The position numbers were made by a program, and so were the translations under genes. Positions 17,323 to 26,908 of a stretch of 46,117 nucleotides of DNA are shown here, in pieces. Positions within the stretch are counted from its first letter, which is position 1. Each line of letters opens with the position of its first letter. The DNA is taken from the NCBI GenBank assembly GCA_018401645.1, contig JAGYKK010000023.1:1-46117 (forward strand), in the 5' to 3' direction. Source of the stretch: Mycobacterium sp. (GTDB lineage Bacteria > Actinomycetota > Actinomycetes > Mycobacteriales > Mycobacteriaceae). The notes below the pieces were generated by a model. It was not told the origin of the DNA and made no database searches. It saw nothing but the letters and a program-made list of their open reading frames with translations.

Positions 17323-18589
17323 ATGCTTCAGATATTTCGCGCACCGTTCACGGCGGGCACCGTCGCCGCCTTCTGCCGCGGCCGCCTTGATAGCCGCACC
17401 GGCCGACAATTCCGGCCGGTTGCTCGCCGCGCTGGGGGCGCCGTCGAATGCCCAGGTCACCCTGTCTGCATGGCAGAACCCCATCGTGGCATTGCTCGAC
17501 TCCGGGGAACTGGCCGAGAACTACGTCTTCGGCAGCTACTACAACGGTGGCGATATTCCGACGCCGGGCGCTGGCGAGGCCAATTGGCCCTACGCCGGTT
17601 TCGACCAAACCGGCGGCGATCTGCTGAATTACCTGCTCTACAACACGCCCGAGTTAGGTAATTACTTCTACGTGGGCTTCCTCGAGAACTTGGTCGCCGA
17701 GGCTTATCTACCCGCGGTACAGCAACTCCAGCTGAACGTCGTCGACTATGTCAGCGTCGTCCTCAGCGGGCTGAACCTGGCAGCCAGGGAGCTGGCGACG
17801 GGCGTGTGGGACCTGCCCGCGGCTGCCCTCGACGCCGTCCAGCTGGCGGTGGCGGGCCAGTTCTCCGAAGCCCTCACCGTGATCAGCGACGCGATCATCA
17901 GCCCGATCGTCGCGGCCGGGCAAAGCGTGCTCGACGTCGGAAACTACGTACTGAGCAATGTTGCGGCCAGGGCGAGCGCGGTGATCGCTGCGCTCCCCCA
18001 GATCCTGACGACCTTCGCCGGATCGGTGATCGGCGGCGTCCCGATCGTGGCGCAGCAGGCCATCGCGATCGTCACCGGCGTGGTGTCGAGCCTGTCGACA
18101 CTGAACTTTGAGGGTGCCTGGAACACCGCCGTCGATGGATTGCTGGGACCGTCTGGGATTCAGGGCACGTTGCTCAATTTAATCACCGGCGCGGGCATCC
18201 AGACCGGTCCGATCGTCGACCCGGAGACCGACATCCCGACCAACTTCGTGCCCAGCTTCCGCACAGCCGCCCAGGCTGCGCAACAGACGCTCACAGGTGC
18301 ACTGGAAACTAAACCGGCGACAACGGCGAGTTCCGTACCGGCTGCTAGGTCAGCTGCCCGGCTTGGCAACCCGACCACGACCCCGACCCCGTCTGCGGCT
18401 CTGAGCGGCGACGCCGCCACTGCTGCTGCGGATTCCCCGCCTCCGGCTGAGGTTGCGGCTGAGGCTGAGGCTGAGGCTGAGAACACGGCGCAGACCGCTT
18501 CCACCGCCGCTCAAGCAGACGCGTCGGACCATCGGGCCACCAAACGCGATCGCGTTCGTCGCGGCTCCGCGAACCGGGCCGGGAACTAG
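17323..18589 (+). CDS. Exported Ala-rich protein of unknown function, one frameshift in the signal peptide
   Basis: An ATG at 17323 begins MLQIFRAPFTAGTVAAF. One extra base near 17371 interrupts the hydrophobic core, after which AAAALIAAPADNSGRLLAAL continues, so a signal peptide of about 28 residues can be rebuilt. The mature part (about 395 residues) contains VTLSAWQNPIVALLDSGELAENYVFGSYYN, a Tyr/Asn-rich stretch around YNTPELGNYFYVGFLENLVAEAYLP, and long amphipathic helices rich in Val, Ala and Ile such as VISDAIISPIVAAGQSVLD. A low-complexity Ala/Glu/Thr/Pro tail follows and a basic end RDRVRRGSANRAGN. I do not recognise the family. The composition resembles mycobacterial envelope proteins of the PE/PPE-accessory type, but no PE or PPE motif is visible. 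Confidence 0.75.
18458..18481 (+). repeat. Hexanucleotide repeat (GCTGAG)x4
   Basis: Four perfect GCTGAG units encode Ala-Glu repeats in the C-terminal tail of the exported protein. Because the unit is two codons long, slippage would change length without breaking the frame. Confidence 0.8.
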
Positions 18590-18603
18590 GCCCGGAGCGA
18601 GCC

Positions 18604-19776
18604 CTGACGGTTCAACTACCCTTTCCGCAACCCCATCCGCTGCGTGCCGGCGAGGAACTACGTGCGGTGCGGGCCGCCGGCCCCATCCATCAGGTTCGAA
18701 CCCCGGTCGGCGATGCGGCCTGGCTGGTCACCGGCTACGCCGAGGTCCGCGAACTGCTCGACGATGACCGCCTCGGCCGATCACACCGCTCACCGCAGAC
18801 CGCCCCGCGCAGCCGAGCCTCGGCGTTGTTCGGCGGTCCGATCGGCGACTTCGACGCGGAATTCACCGGCCACGAACGGATGCGCTCTCTGCTCAATCCA
18901 CACTTCTCCGCCCGTAGCCTGCACGCGTTGAAACCGAAGGTGGAGGCACTCACCACCAGCCTGCTGGATCAGTTGGAGCACGATGGTCCACCCGCGGACC
19001 TGCACGCGAAACTCGCCCTGCCACTTCCGATCCTGGTCATCTGCGAACTGCTGGGCGTGCCCTATGGCGACCGGGACACGTTCGGGGTGTGGGTCCACGC
19101 CTGCGCCTTTGAGAAGGACGCCGCTGAATCCTTACAGGGCCTGGAGGCGCTGATCGACTATTGCGCCGGCCTGGTCGCCAACAAACGCCGTCACCCAAAC
19201 GCCGATGTGATATCGCAGTTGTGCACCGAAGATGACCTCGCCGACGGAGAAATCGCCGTTCTCGCAATGGCTCTGTTGTTCGCCGGCTTCGAAACGTCGG
19301 TCGTCAAGATCTGGCACCTGATCGTGCAGTTGCTGAGTGAGCCAACCCAGTGGCAGGCGCTACTGGAAGATCCTTCGTTGATCCCGAAAGCGACCGAGGA
19401 ACTGATGCGGGTGACGATGAACGCCAACCCCGGAATTCCGCGCTACGCACGGGAGACGATCTCGATCGCCGGGGTCACCATCGCGGAGGGGGATCTGGTG
19501 CTGCTAGACCCCGGATCAGCCAATCATGACGCGGCATTCTTCACCGATCCCGACGTCGCCGATTTCACCCGCAGGGGAACGCCGCCCATGTCTTTCGGAT
19601 ACGGCAGGCGTTACTGCCTTGGTGCGCCGCTGGCCAGACTTGAGCTGAAATCGGTTCTTTCCCAATTGATCCCGCGGTTTCCCGACATGCGGCTGATGGT
19701 CGATGCCGCCGAGTTGGGCGTGGATGTCGATTCGCTGGGTTCCGGTCTGCGTCCGCTGCCCGTCAACTGGGGGTAG
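18604..19776 (+). CDS. Cytochrome P450 (CYP)
   Basis: This bacterial class I P450 has about 390 residues. Landmarks are the I-helix AMALLFAGFETSVVKIW (AGxxT oxygen-activation motif), the K-helix EELMRVT with the ExxR pair, the heme loop MSFGYGRRYCLGAPLARLEL with the axial Cys, and the substrate-contact region MNANPGIPRYARETI. The first conventional start is GTG at 18667, which would give 369 residues. The 21 codons before it (LTVQLPFPQPHPLRAGEELRA) look like a genuine P450 N-terminus and open at CTG 18604, so either a CTG start or a substituted GTG is likely. It is 15 bp after the exported-protein gene and overlaps the convergent FadD gene by 14 bp. Substrate and CYP family cannot be assigned. 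Ferredoxin and reductase genes are not in the window. Confidence 0.93.
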   Translation: MTVQLPFPQPHPLRAGEELRAVRAAGPIHQVRTPVGDAAWLVTGYAEVRELLDDDRLGRSHRSPQTAPRSRASALFGGPIGDFDAEFTGHERMRSLLNPHFSARSLHALKPKVEALTTSLLDQLEHDGPPADLHAKLALPLPILVICELLGVPYGDRDTFGVWVHACAFEKDAAESLQGLEALIDYCAGLVANKRRHPNADVISQLCTEDDLADGEIAVLAMALLFAGFETSVVKIWHLIVQLLSEPTQWQALLEDPSLIPKATEELMRVTMNANPGIPRYARETISIAGVTIAEGDLVLLDPGSANHDAAFFTDPDVADFTRRGTPPMSFGYGRRYCLGAPLARLELKSVLSQLIPRFPDMRLMVDAAELGVDVDSLGSGLRPLPVNWG

Positions 19777-21298
19777 GTGACCCGTACTTCTCTATCAGGC
19801 TCTGCTTGTAGAGCTTGCCAGTGTCGGTGCGCGGGAGTTGCTCCTCGAAGGAGATCGACCGCGGGCACTTGTAATGCGCCAAACGCTCCCGTAACCAGGT
19901 CAGTAGTTCATCGCCGAATTCCGGACTGGCAGAACCAGGTTCGACCAACTGCACGACACCCTTGACCGATTGGCCCATCTCGTCGTCGGGAATGCCAAAG
20001 ACCGCGGCGTCCATCACACGGGGATGGGTGACCAGCAAGCTCTCGGCCTCCTGCGGGTAGATGTTCACCCCGCCCGAGATGATCATGTGGTGGCGGCGGT
20101 CGGTCAGGTAGAGATAACCCTCATCGTCGAGGTAGCCGATGTCGCCCACGGTCGTCCATCCCCGCTTGTCTCGTGAGGCCGCGGTCTTCTCGGTGTCGTT
20201 GAGGTACTCGAAGGTGTTGCCACCCTCGAAGTAGATCTCGCCGGGCTCACCGGCGGGCAGTTCGTTACCGTCCTCGTCAAGGATGTGCACAGCCCCACCC
20301 ATCGGCCTACCGACCGAACCGGGGTGCGCCAGCCACTCCTCAGCACTGATCAGGGTTGAGCCGTGCGCCTCCGAGGAGGCGTAGTACTCGTCGATGATCG
20401 GGCCCCACCAGTCGATCATCTGCTGCTTGATCTGCACCGGGCACGGTGCTGCCGCGTGCATCACGCGTTCCAGGCTGGAAACGTCGTAGGAACTACGCAC
20501 CGCCTCAGGAAGTTTCAACATCCGGGTGAACATCACCGGGACGAACTGAGCGTGGGTGACGCGGTGGCGGGCGATGACGTCGAGGGCACCTTCGGCGTCG
20601 AAGCGCTCCATCACCACCACCGGGATGCCGGCGGCCTGCATCGTCAACGACCAGACCGACGGCGCGGTGTGATAGAGCGGAGCCGGGCTGAGGTAGACCC
20701 CGTCGGGCTTAGCCCAGAAACTCACCAGTGCGGTCATCAGGCCGGGCGCCTCCGACGGCGGCAGATGCGACAGAGCCCGCTTGATGCCCTTCGGCCGACC
20801 GGTGGTACCCGAGGAGTACTGCAGCAGATCGCCCTCGATTTCATCCGCTAAAGGCGTATCCGGTTGGTCAGCAACGCATTCCGGATAGGACCGCCAACCA
20901 TCCATCTGACCACCCACAACGAGACGCAGTTCAGGCAAACCGTTGGGAAGGTTCTCACCGAGACGCTCGAGCACAGGACCGAATACCGCCGAGCCGATGA
21001 TCGCCTTCGCCGCGGAGTTGTCGATGATGTAGGCAGCCTCGGCCGCGGTGAGGTGGGTGTTGATCGGCACGTAGTACAGGCCCGCGCGGCGGGCCGCCCA
21101 CATCACCGTGTGGTAGTGCTCGTTGTTCTCCAGCAGGATCGCGACCACGTCGCCTTCACGCAGGCCCGCCTGTCGGAACAGGTGCGCCAATTGGTTTGCC
21201 CGCGCTTCCATCTCACCGAAGCTGACGGTGATCCCGGAGGGGTACAGGATGGCAGCGGGCTTGTCGGGCGTGGCCTGTGCATGCTCGCGAATCTGCAT
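19763..21298 (-). CDS. fadD4: Fatty-acyl-CoA/acyl-AMP ligase, FadD4-like
   Basis: This intact 511-residue ANL-superfamily enzyme starts MQIREHAQATPDKPAA. Motifs are the P-loop LLQYSSGTTGRPKGIKR, DEYYASSEAHGSTLI (A5), the hinge DRRHHMIISGGVNIYPQEAE (A8), and the C-terminal PRTDTGKLYKQ with the catalytic Lys. It would adenylate a carboxylic acid and transfer it to CoA. The N-terminal sequence and many blocks match what I recall of M. tuberculosis FadD4 (Rv0214), and the neighbour pckA agrees with the H37Rv order, so I use that symbol. It starts 13 bp after the pckA stop on the same strand, which suggests co-transcription. It overlaps the P450 gene tail to tail. Confidence 0.9.
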   Translation of the reverse strand: MQIREHAQATPDKPAAILYPSGITVSFGEMEARANQLAHLFRQAGLREGDVVAILLENNEHYHTVMWAARRAGLYYVPINTHLTAAEAAYIIDNSAAKAIIGSAVFGPVLERLGENLPNGLPELRLVVGGQMDGWRSYPECVADQPDTPLADEIEGDLLQYSSGTTGRPKGIKRALSHLPPSEAPGLMTALVSFWAKPDGVYLSPAPLYHTAPSVWSLTMQAAGIPVVVMERFDAEGALDVIARHRVTHAQFVPVMFTRMLKLPEAVRSSYDVSSLERVMHAAAPCPVQIKQQMIDWWGPIIDEYYASSEAHGSTLISAEEWLAHPGSVGRPMGGAVHILDEDGNELPAGEPGEIYFEGGNTFEYLNDTEKTAASRDKRGWTTVGDIGYLDDEGYLYLTDRRHHMIISGGVNIYPQEAESLLVTHPRVMDAAVFGIPDDEMGQSVKGVVQLVEPGSASPEFGDELLTWLRERLAHYKCPRSISFEEQLPRTDTGKLYKQSLIEKYGSPTPS

Positions 21299-21311
21299 AC
21301 CTGGACTCTAC

Positions 21312-23138
21312 TTAGTCCGCCTCAGCCAGTCGTTGCTTGAGCGACTCAAACTCATCGGAGATGCTGGTGGGCAACTTCTCACCGAGGAAGTCGAACCACT
21401 CCTCGATCAACGCAAGTTCCGCTCGCCACTCTGCCGTGTCGACGCGCAGTGCCTCGGTGACGTCGGACTCGGTGACGTCGAGACCCCCCAGATCCAAGTC
21501 GCCGACGACCGGGACGACCCCGATCGCGGTCGACTGCCCGTCGGCCTTGCCCTCAACCCGTTCCACGATCCACTTGAGCACCCGGCTGTTCTCGCCGAAG
21601 CCAGGCCATAGGAATCGACCGTCGTCGCCGCGGCGGAACCAGTTGACGAAGAAGATCTTCGGCAGCTTGGACTCGTCGGCGTTTTTGCCGAGATCGACCC
21701 AGTGCTGGCAGTAGTCGCCGGCGTTGTAACCCAGGAAGGGCAGCATGGCCATCGGATCGCGGCGCACGGTGCCGACCGTGCCCTCGGCGGCCGCGGTCTG
21801 CTCACTGCCCAGGGTGGCGCCGATGAAGACACCGTGTTGCCAGTCACGAGCCTGCGTCACCAGTGGCACCGTCGTCTTACGCCGGCCGCCGAACAGGATC
21901 GCCGAGATCGGCACACCCTGTGGATCGTCCCATTCCGGCGCCAGGGTGGGGCACTGAGACATCGGCGTGCAGTAACGCGAGTTCGGATGAGCGGCAGGAT
22001 GATCGGAGGCCGGCGTCCAGTCCTGTCCCAACCAGTCGATCAGGTGTTGCGGTTCACCCTCCATGCCTTCCCACCACACGTCGCCGCCGTCGGTCAGCGC
22101 CACGTTGGTGAAGACGGTGTTGCCACCGGCAATCGTCTTCATCGCATTCGGGTTGGACTTCCAGTTGGTGCCCGGCGCCACCCCGAAAAATCCGAACTCC
22201 GGGTTCACCGCGTAGAGCCGACCGTCCTCGCCGAATCGCATCCAGGCGATGTCGTCGCCGAGGGTCTCGGCGCGCCAACCCGGGATGGTCGGCTGCAGCA
22301 TCGCGAGGTTCGTCTTGCCACAGGCCGACGGGAACGCCGCGACCACGTAGTAGGCCTTATTCTCCGGGGAGATGAGTTTCAGGATCAGCATGTGTTCGGC
22401 GAGCCATCCCTCGTCGCGGGCCATCACCGAGGCGATCCGCAGCGAGTAACACTTCTTGCCCAGCAACGCGTTGCCGCCGTAGCCGGAACCGTAGCTCCAG
22501 ATCTCGCGGGTCTCCGGGAAATGACTGATGTACTTGGTTGTGCTGCACGGCCACGACACGTCGGCCTGCCCAGGTTCCAGCGGCACGCCAACCGAGTGCA
22601 GTGCCTTGACGAAGAAGCCGTCGTCGCCGAGTTTCGTCAGCGCCGCGGTCCCCATCCGGGTCATGGTGCGCATCGACACGACGACGTACTCGGAGTCGGT
22701 GATCTCCACCCCGAGTTTGGGATCGTCAGCGCCGAGCGGTCCCATACAGAACGGCACCACGTACATCGTGCGCCCACGCATGCAGCCCCGGTACAACTCG
22801 GTCATGGTGGCGCGCATCTCAGCGGGCGCCATCCAGTTGTTGGTCGGGCCGGCATCGGACTCACGTTCAGAGCAGATGAACGTCCGGGACTCCACCCGCG
22901 CCACATCCGAGGGCTCCGAACGCGCGAGGTAGGACGCGGGCTTGTCAGCGGCACTCAACTCGGTGAACGTGCCGGCAGCCACCAGTTGGTCGCAGAGCCG
23001 GCGGTATTCCTCGGCCGATCCATCGGCGAACACCACCCGATCCGGTTGCGTTAGTTCGGCGACCTCCCGGACCCAGGCAAGCAGACCAGCGTGCGTGGTG
23101 GGTGCGTTTTCCAGACCGCGGATGGTCGCTGACGTCAT
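21312..23138 (-). CDS. pckA: Phosphoenolpyruvate carboxykinase (GTP)
   Basis: The 608-residue frame from the ATG of [19 protein letters not shown] (23138) is preceded by a GGGAG ribosome site. The in-frame upstream extension lacks one. Signature sequences are the phosphate loop [13 protein letters not shown] with the reactive Cys at residue 273, the same number as in M. tuberculosis PckG as I recall it, [16 protein letters not shown], and SNPNAMKTI. The enzyme interconverts oxaloacetate + GTP with phosphoenolpyruvate + CO2 + GDP and is the entry to gluconeogenesis when mycobacteria grow on lipids or cholesterol. Its neighbour fadD4 downstream on the same strand fits that physiology. The gene is clean and full length. 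Confidence 0.97.
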   Translation of the reverse strand: MTSATIRGLENAPTTHAGLLAWVREVAELTQPDRVVFADGSAEEYRRLCDQLVAAGTFTELSAADKPASYLARSEPSDVARVESRTFICSERESDAGPTNNWMAPAEMRATMTELYRGCMRGRTMYVVPFCMGPLGADDPKLGVEITDSEYVVVSMRTMTRMGTAALTKLGDDGFFVKALHSVGVPLEPGQADVSWPCSTTKYISHFPETREIWSYGSGYGGNALLGKKCYSLRIASVMARDEGWLAEHMLILKLISPENKAYYVVAAFPSACGKTNLAMLQPTIPGWRAETLGDDIAWMRFGEDGRLYAVNPEFGFFGVAPGTNWKSNPNAMKTIAGGNTVFTNVALTDGGDVWWEGMEGEPQHLIDWLGQDWTPASDHPAAHPNSRYCTPMSQCPTLAPEWDDPQGVPISAILFGGRRKTTVPLVTQARDWQHGVFIGATLGSEQTAAAEGTVGTVRRDPMAMLPFLGYNAGDYCQHWVDLGKNADESKLPKIFFVNWFRRGDDGRFLWPGFGENSRVLKWIVERVEGKADGQSTAIGVVPVVGDLDLGGLDVTESDVTEALRVDTAEWRAELALIEEWFDFLGEKLPTSISDEFESLKQRLAEAD

Positions 23139-23221
23139 CGGTATCTCCCGCTTCGGTTCATTGAAGATTAACGCGGACGCGCCACCGGTCGGCAATCGGC
23201 AGCGAACCGTCGTTGATTGGA

Positions 23222-24339
23222 TTATTGCCGATCGCTTCGGGCCCTATCCCCGAACCCGGCAAAACCAGGGACGGACGCGGCGGTGACCGCGGCAAACCAG
23301 GCGGATTCCGCGGCCAGCAGCCTGGTCAGCAGCCGATCGTCCATCGCGGTGCGCAACGCCGCGGTGAGCTCCGTCACCCACCGGTCCAGCGCCGTTCGCT
23401 CGGTCAACAATCTGCGGGTTCGAACCATCCAGCCGGTCAACACGACGCCGGTCACCAGGCAGCCGGCGAGGATGGCCGACGCCCAGGCGGGCGCGAGATC
23501 CGCCAGCGACCGGCCGACGGTCAACGTCACCCCCAGACCGAAGCCGGCGCTGAGTAGGACGCTCAATCGACTTTCCAACTCCGGGCGGGCGAAGCGCGGC
23601 AGGTAGGAAACCGCCGCCGCGGATGGCCCCGCCGACACCGCGTCCGCCGGAAGGCCCGCGCCAGCGGCGAGACTGCTCAGTACCGCGGTTAGCGTGGCAT
23701 CGAGTTCGGCTGCGGCCCCGACAGCCCTGCGGCGCGCGCCCGAACAGAACTCGTCGACGCCGCCCCGGGTCACCCCGGCCGCCTCGCGGCGCAATTCGTT
23801 GCGAAGGTCCGCGCACTCCGTGCGCGCCCGACCGGCCAGCCGAACCCGTGATTGCTGAATACCACTCCGCAGCGCCAACGCCTGCGCGGCGCGCGATTTG
23901 GATTCCGACGGCCCAGCACGGAACGGCCCGGCACGAGACGGCCCGGCGCGAGATGGCCCGGCGAGCACGGTGTGCACCGCGTCAACGAGGCGATTCAGCG
24001 GCGGGGCAGTCGCGATACGGTGCTCCCTTACCACCTGCGGACAGCGCGTCCGATTGGCTTGGAGCACCTTCGGCCAGGTGCGGTGGACGTCGATCTTGAA
24101 ACGACCGCCACCGCCGCAGCCGGATCGGCGGCAGCCGCAAGGAATTCAGCGTCGGAGTCGGTCATCGGGGCGGCGGCAGAGACGACGAACACCACCGCGG
24201 CGGCCCGCTCGCCGGGACCAAGGCGTTCCACGACGCGGCACTCGCCGCCCAGTCGGTTGCGCAGGCCGCGGCTCACGCCGGTGACTCCGGACAACGGCGG
24301 GCCGGTCACCAGGATCGTCACGGGCTCACTCACCGGCAT
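23222..24339 (-). CDS. Degenerate P-loop GTPase-like protein with C-terminal membrane segment (Rv0210-like position), one frameshift
   Basis: An ATG at 24339 opens [19 protein letters not shown], overlapping the end of the preceding gene. The Walker-A-like GPPLSGVTG lacks the Lys of GxxxxGK(S/T). A G4-like VVSKID follows near 24090, where a frame change occurs. Downstream come an Ala/Arg-rich helical region, short AGPSR repeats, and a hydrophobic pair around [20 protein letters not shown] (membrane hairpin). The C-terminal helices end [11 protein letters not shown]. Position and orientation next to pckA fit H37Rv Rv0210, whose function is unknown. The layout of GTPase-like domain, helices and membrane hairpin resembles dynamin-like proteins, but this is inference. 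Confidence 0.65.
23910..23966 (-). repeat. 15-bp tandem repeat encoding AGPSR units
   Basis: Three full units and part of a fourth (plus-strand consensus GGCCCGGCACGAGAC) start at 23910, 23925, 23940 and 23955. On the minus strand they encode [20 protein letters not shown] in the second GTPase-like protein. The unit is five codons, so copy-number changes keep the frame. Confidence 0.8.
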
Positions 24340-25313
24340 CCCCGGCCCGACGCCACTGGCGCAGCGCCCCGCGAGCGATATCGATTCCGCACTCGCGGTG
24401 CAGACCTGAAACCGGGCCGCGCGCATAGCGCTGGAAGTAGATCGCCTGACACAGCAGGGCGTCGCGCCCGCCCGGGACCGCCGGCGGCGTGACGACCTCG
24501 GAGGCGGCGGCCATGCGGGCCAGTACTACGGCGTCGCCGGCCAAGAACGCGGCCACCGGCGCACCCCGGGACCGACCGCCCGTTCGGCCAGCGGTGCCAG
24601 TGCCCTGAGCAGGCGGCGGTAGCGGATCACCGCGGCGGCCTCCCGATCTCCTCGAGGCACTCTTGAATGCCGCTGAACTCACGAAACAGAGCTGTCAGCA
24701 CTTCGGGTCCCGCCCCTCCGGATACCGCCGCCGCGGCGATCGCGACCCCGACGAGATCCAGTTCGGCCAGCAGTCGGCGCCGAACCCCGGTGCCGATCCG
24801 CCACGACCCGGCCAACCCAGAAGGTCCGATGCTCAGCCGCCGTAGCGCCGCGGCGAGGTCGGGATCCAACCCGGCCGGGTCCGTGGCGACGCCGGGCCAA
24901 CAGCGCGGCCAGCGGCCGAGTCGGCACACCGGTGCTCGACTGGAGTTCCCGGCAACGAGCCGCCGCCTCCGCCATCGGGCGGGCGCCCGCAAAGCAGATC
25001 AGGTCAGCCTTGTTGAGAACCGCCACCATGGGGCGGCGAGCCGCGGAGAGGGCGGCGCGGTCTTCCGGGGTGAGGGTTTCGGTAAAGACGTAGACGTCGA
25101 TCTCGGCGGCGCCGCCCGGGTCGGCCACCACCACGTCAGCGCCCCTCAGGGCATGGCGCACGGTGTCCCGGCCCGTGCCCGGCCGGCCACAGACACCCAC
25201 CGGCACCGGTGCGCCGGACACCTGGGCGAGGTCGGCGCCCAGACGTGCCAGTGCCGGTTCATCGAGAACCGCGGCACCGGCGGCAAGACCGCGGCCAGTA
25301 CGCGGTCGTCCAT
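24326..25313 (-). pseudogene. Degenerate P-loop GTPase-like protein (Rv0209-like position), frame-disrupted
   Basis: The probable start is the ATG at 25313 (MDDRVLAAVLP). A frame change near 25275 leads to AAVLDEPALARLGADLAQVSGAPVPV and the nucleotide-binding region: GVCGRPGTGRDTV (the P-loop Lys/Ser are replaced by Arg/Asp), VADPGGAAEIDVYVF and VAVLNKADLI, an intact G4 NKxD motif. Frame changes near 24895 and 24620 separate a middle helical section (DLAAALRRLSIG, LTALFREFSGIQECL) from the end (VAAFLAGDAVVLARMAAA). It precedes the second GTPase-like gene, with overlapping ends, and the pair probably acts together. It is divergent from trmB. The family function is unknown. Confidence 0.6.
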
Positions 25314-25409
25314 CGCGCCATGGTGGCAGCCGCCCCGGCGGCGCGCGAGTCAGCCGAAAGACAACTGTTGGGTATCAATCTGCGTTCGGGTGGTGGCCCC
25401 CCGCTGTTC

Positions 25410-26177
25410 ATGGGCCACCATGGATCAATGCACACCCCGCGCCAGGGCGGTTCGACCACGCCCGAGCACCCGGCGCACGCCCTGCGGCGGGTGACGAGTT
25501 TTAGGTCCCGCCGCGCGGCCCTGACCGAAGCACAGCAGGAGGCGTGGAACCGGCTTTGGCCCCGACTCGGGACGCTGGCCAGGTCCGACGATCCGGGCGG
25601 CGAGGTGCCCACGGAGCGACTCGATACCGATGCATGGTTCGCCCGCAGCGCTCCGCTGGTTCTCGAGATCGGATGCGGCACCGGGACTTCGACACTGGCG
25701 ATGGCCGTTGCTGAGCCCGATATCGACGTAATCGCCGTCGAGGTTTATCGCCGTGGGTTGGCTCAACTGCTGAGCGCGATTGACCGCGAAGGCGTGTCCA
25801 ACATCCGGTTGGTCCGTGGCGATGGAATCGACGTGCTTGAACATCTGGTTGACTCCGGCACGCTCAGTGGTGTTCGGATCTTCTTTCCCGACCCCTGGCC
25901 GAAATCCCGACACCACAAACGCCGACTGCTGCAACCGGAGACCGTCGCGCTGATCGCCGATCGGATGCGCCCGGGTGGTGTCCTGCACGCGGCCACCGAC
26001 CACGCCGGTTACGCGGAGCAGATCGCCGCTGTCGGCGACGCTGAACCACGCCTGCGCCGGGCCCGGCCGGGGGAACCGCTGACGGTCTCGACGAATCGGC
26101 CCGCCACCAAATACGAGACGAAAGCCCGGCACATTGGCAGTGCGGTGACCGAATTCATCTGGGTGCGGGAGTCGTGA
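25410..26177 (+). CDS. trmB: tRNA (guanine-N7-)-methyltransferase
   Basis: This 255-residue protein starts at the ATG of MGHHGSMHTPRQGG. The M. tuberculosis protein I recall begins similarly (MVHHGQMH), which supports this start over the later ATG at 25428. Motifs are the SAM site LVLEIGCGTGTSTLAMA, the acidic loop DVIAVEVYRRGLAQLL and the TrmB signature FFPDPWPKSRHHKRRLLQP, then RPATKYETKA. It methylates G46 of tRNA in the cytoplasm. The stop overlaps the GTG of the next gene (GTGA, 26174-26177), giving a coupled pair that leads into mmpL3, as in other mycobacteria. Confidence 0.96.
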   Translation: MGHHGSMHTPRQGGSTTPEHPAHALRRVTSFRSRRAALTEAQQEAWNRLWPRLGTLARSDDPGGEVPTERLDTDAWFARSAPLVLEIGCGTGTSTLAMAVAEPDIDVIAVEVYRRGLAQLLSAIDREGVSNIRLVRGDGIDVLEHLVDSGTLSGVRIFFPDPWPKSRHHKRRLLQPETVALIADRMRPGGVLHAATDHAGYAEQIAAVGDAEPRLRRARPGEPLTVSTNRPATKYETKARHIGSAVTEFIWVRES

Positions 26178-26857
26178 CCGTCATCGAGGAGACCACGCAG
26201 CGGCCTCCCGGACTGGATCCGGACCCGATGGCGGGATCGAAGCGGGTGCTGTTGGTATGGGACGCACCCAATCTCGACATGGGATTGGGCTCGATCCTCG
26301 GCGGTCGGCCGACTGCTGCGCACCGGCCGCGCTTCGACGCCCTCGGACGTTGGCTACTGGGCCGCACCGCGGATCTGGCCGCCGAACACCCCGGGGTGTC
26401 GCTGATCCCCGAGGCGACGGTGTTCACCAACATCGCCGCAGGTAGCGCCGACGTGGTCCGTCCCTGGGTGGAGGCCCTGCGCAACGTGGGTTTCGCCGTG
26501 TTCGCCAAACCGAAGATCGACGACGACAGCGACGTCGACACCGACATGCTGGCTCACATCGCGTTGCGGCACTCGGAAGGGCTGGCAAACCTGCTGGTGG
26601 CATCCGCAGACGGGCAGGCCTTCCGGATTCCCCTCGAGGACATCGCCCGAACGGGCACACCGGTGGGCGTGCTGGGATTTCGCGAACATGCAAGCTGGGC
26701 GTTAGCGTCGGATAGCTTGGATTTCATCGACTTGGAGGACATCCCCGGTGTCTTCCGTGAGTCGCTGCCGCGAATCGGCCTGGATTCGCTGCCGGAGCAA
26801 GGGGCATGGCTTGCGCCTTTCCGGCCGCTGTCTGCGCTATTGAATTCACGACTGTAG
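26174..26857 (+). CDS. NYN (PIN-like) domain protein, Rv0207c-like
   Basis: An intact 227-residue protein starts at a GTG that overlaps the trmB stop. The N-terminal VLLVWDAPNLDMGLGSILGG carries the Asp-Asn of NYN/PIN-like nucleases. Further acidic positions follow in DDDSDVDTDMLAHIA and LLVASADGQAFRIPLED, where NYN enzymes bind metal. An RNA-processing role is plausible from the fold and the trmB neighbour, but no activity is established. It is conserved between trmB and mmpL3 in mycobacteria, as far as I recall. Confidence 0.85.
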   Translation: MTVIEETTQRPPGLDPDPMAGSKRVLLVWDAPNLDMGLGSILGGRPTAAHRPRFDALGRWLLGRTADLAAEHPGVSLIPEATVFTNIAAGSADVVRPWVEALRNVGFAVFAKPKIDDDSDVDTDMLAHIALRHSEGLANLLVASADGQAFRIPLEDIARTGTPVGVLGFREHASWALASDSLDFIDLEDIPGVFRESLPRIGLDSLPEQGAWLAPFRPLSALLNSRL

Positions 26858-26908
26858 GGCCACCGAACCGGGTCGGAAGTGGTTCGGTCGCCAGTTAGGA
26901 GATGTTGA

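Noticed and set aside
18667..18931. Second short gene in another frame at the start of the P450
   Set aside because: It lies within the P450 coding frame and has no recognisable domain; it is a high-GC shadow frame.
21702..23054. 450-codon plus-strand frame over pckA
   Set aside because: It is His/Arg-rich and a shadow of pckA, which has all catalytic motifs on the other strand.
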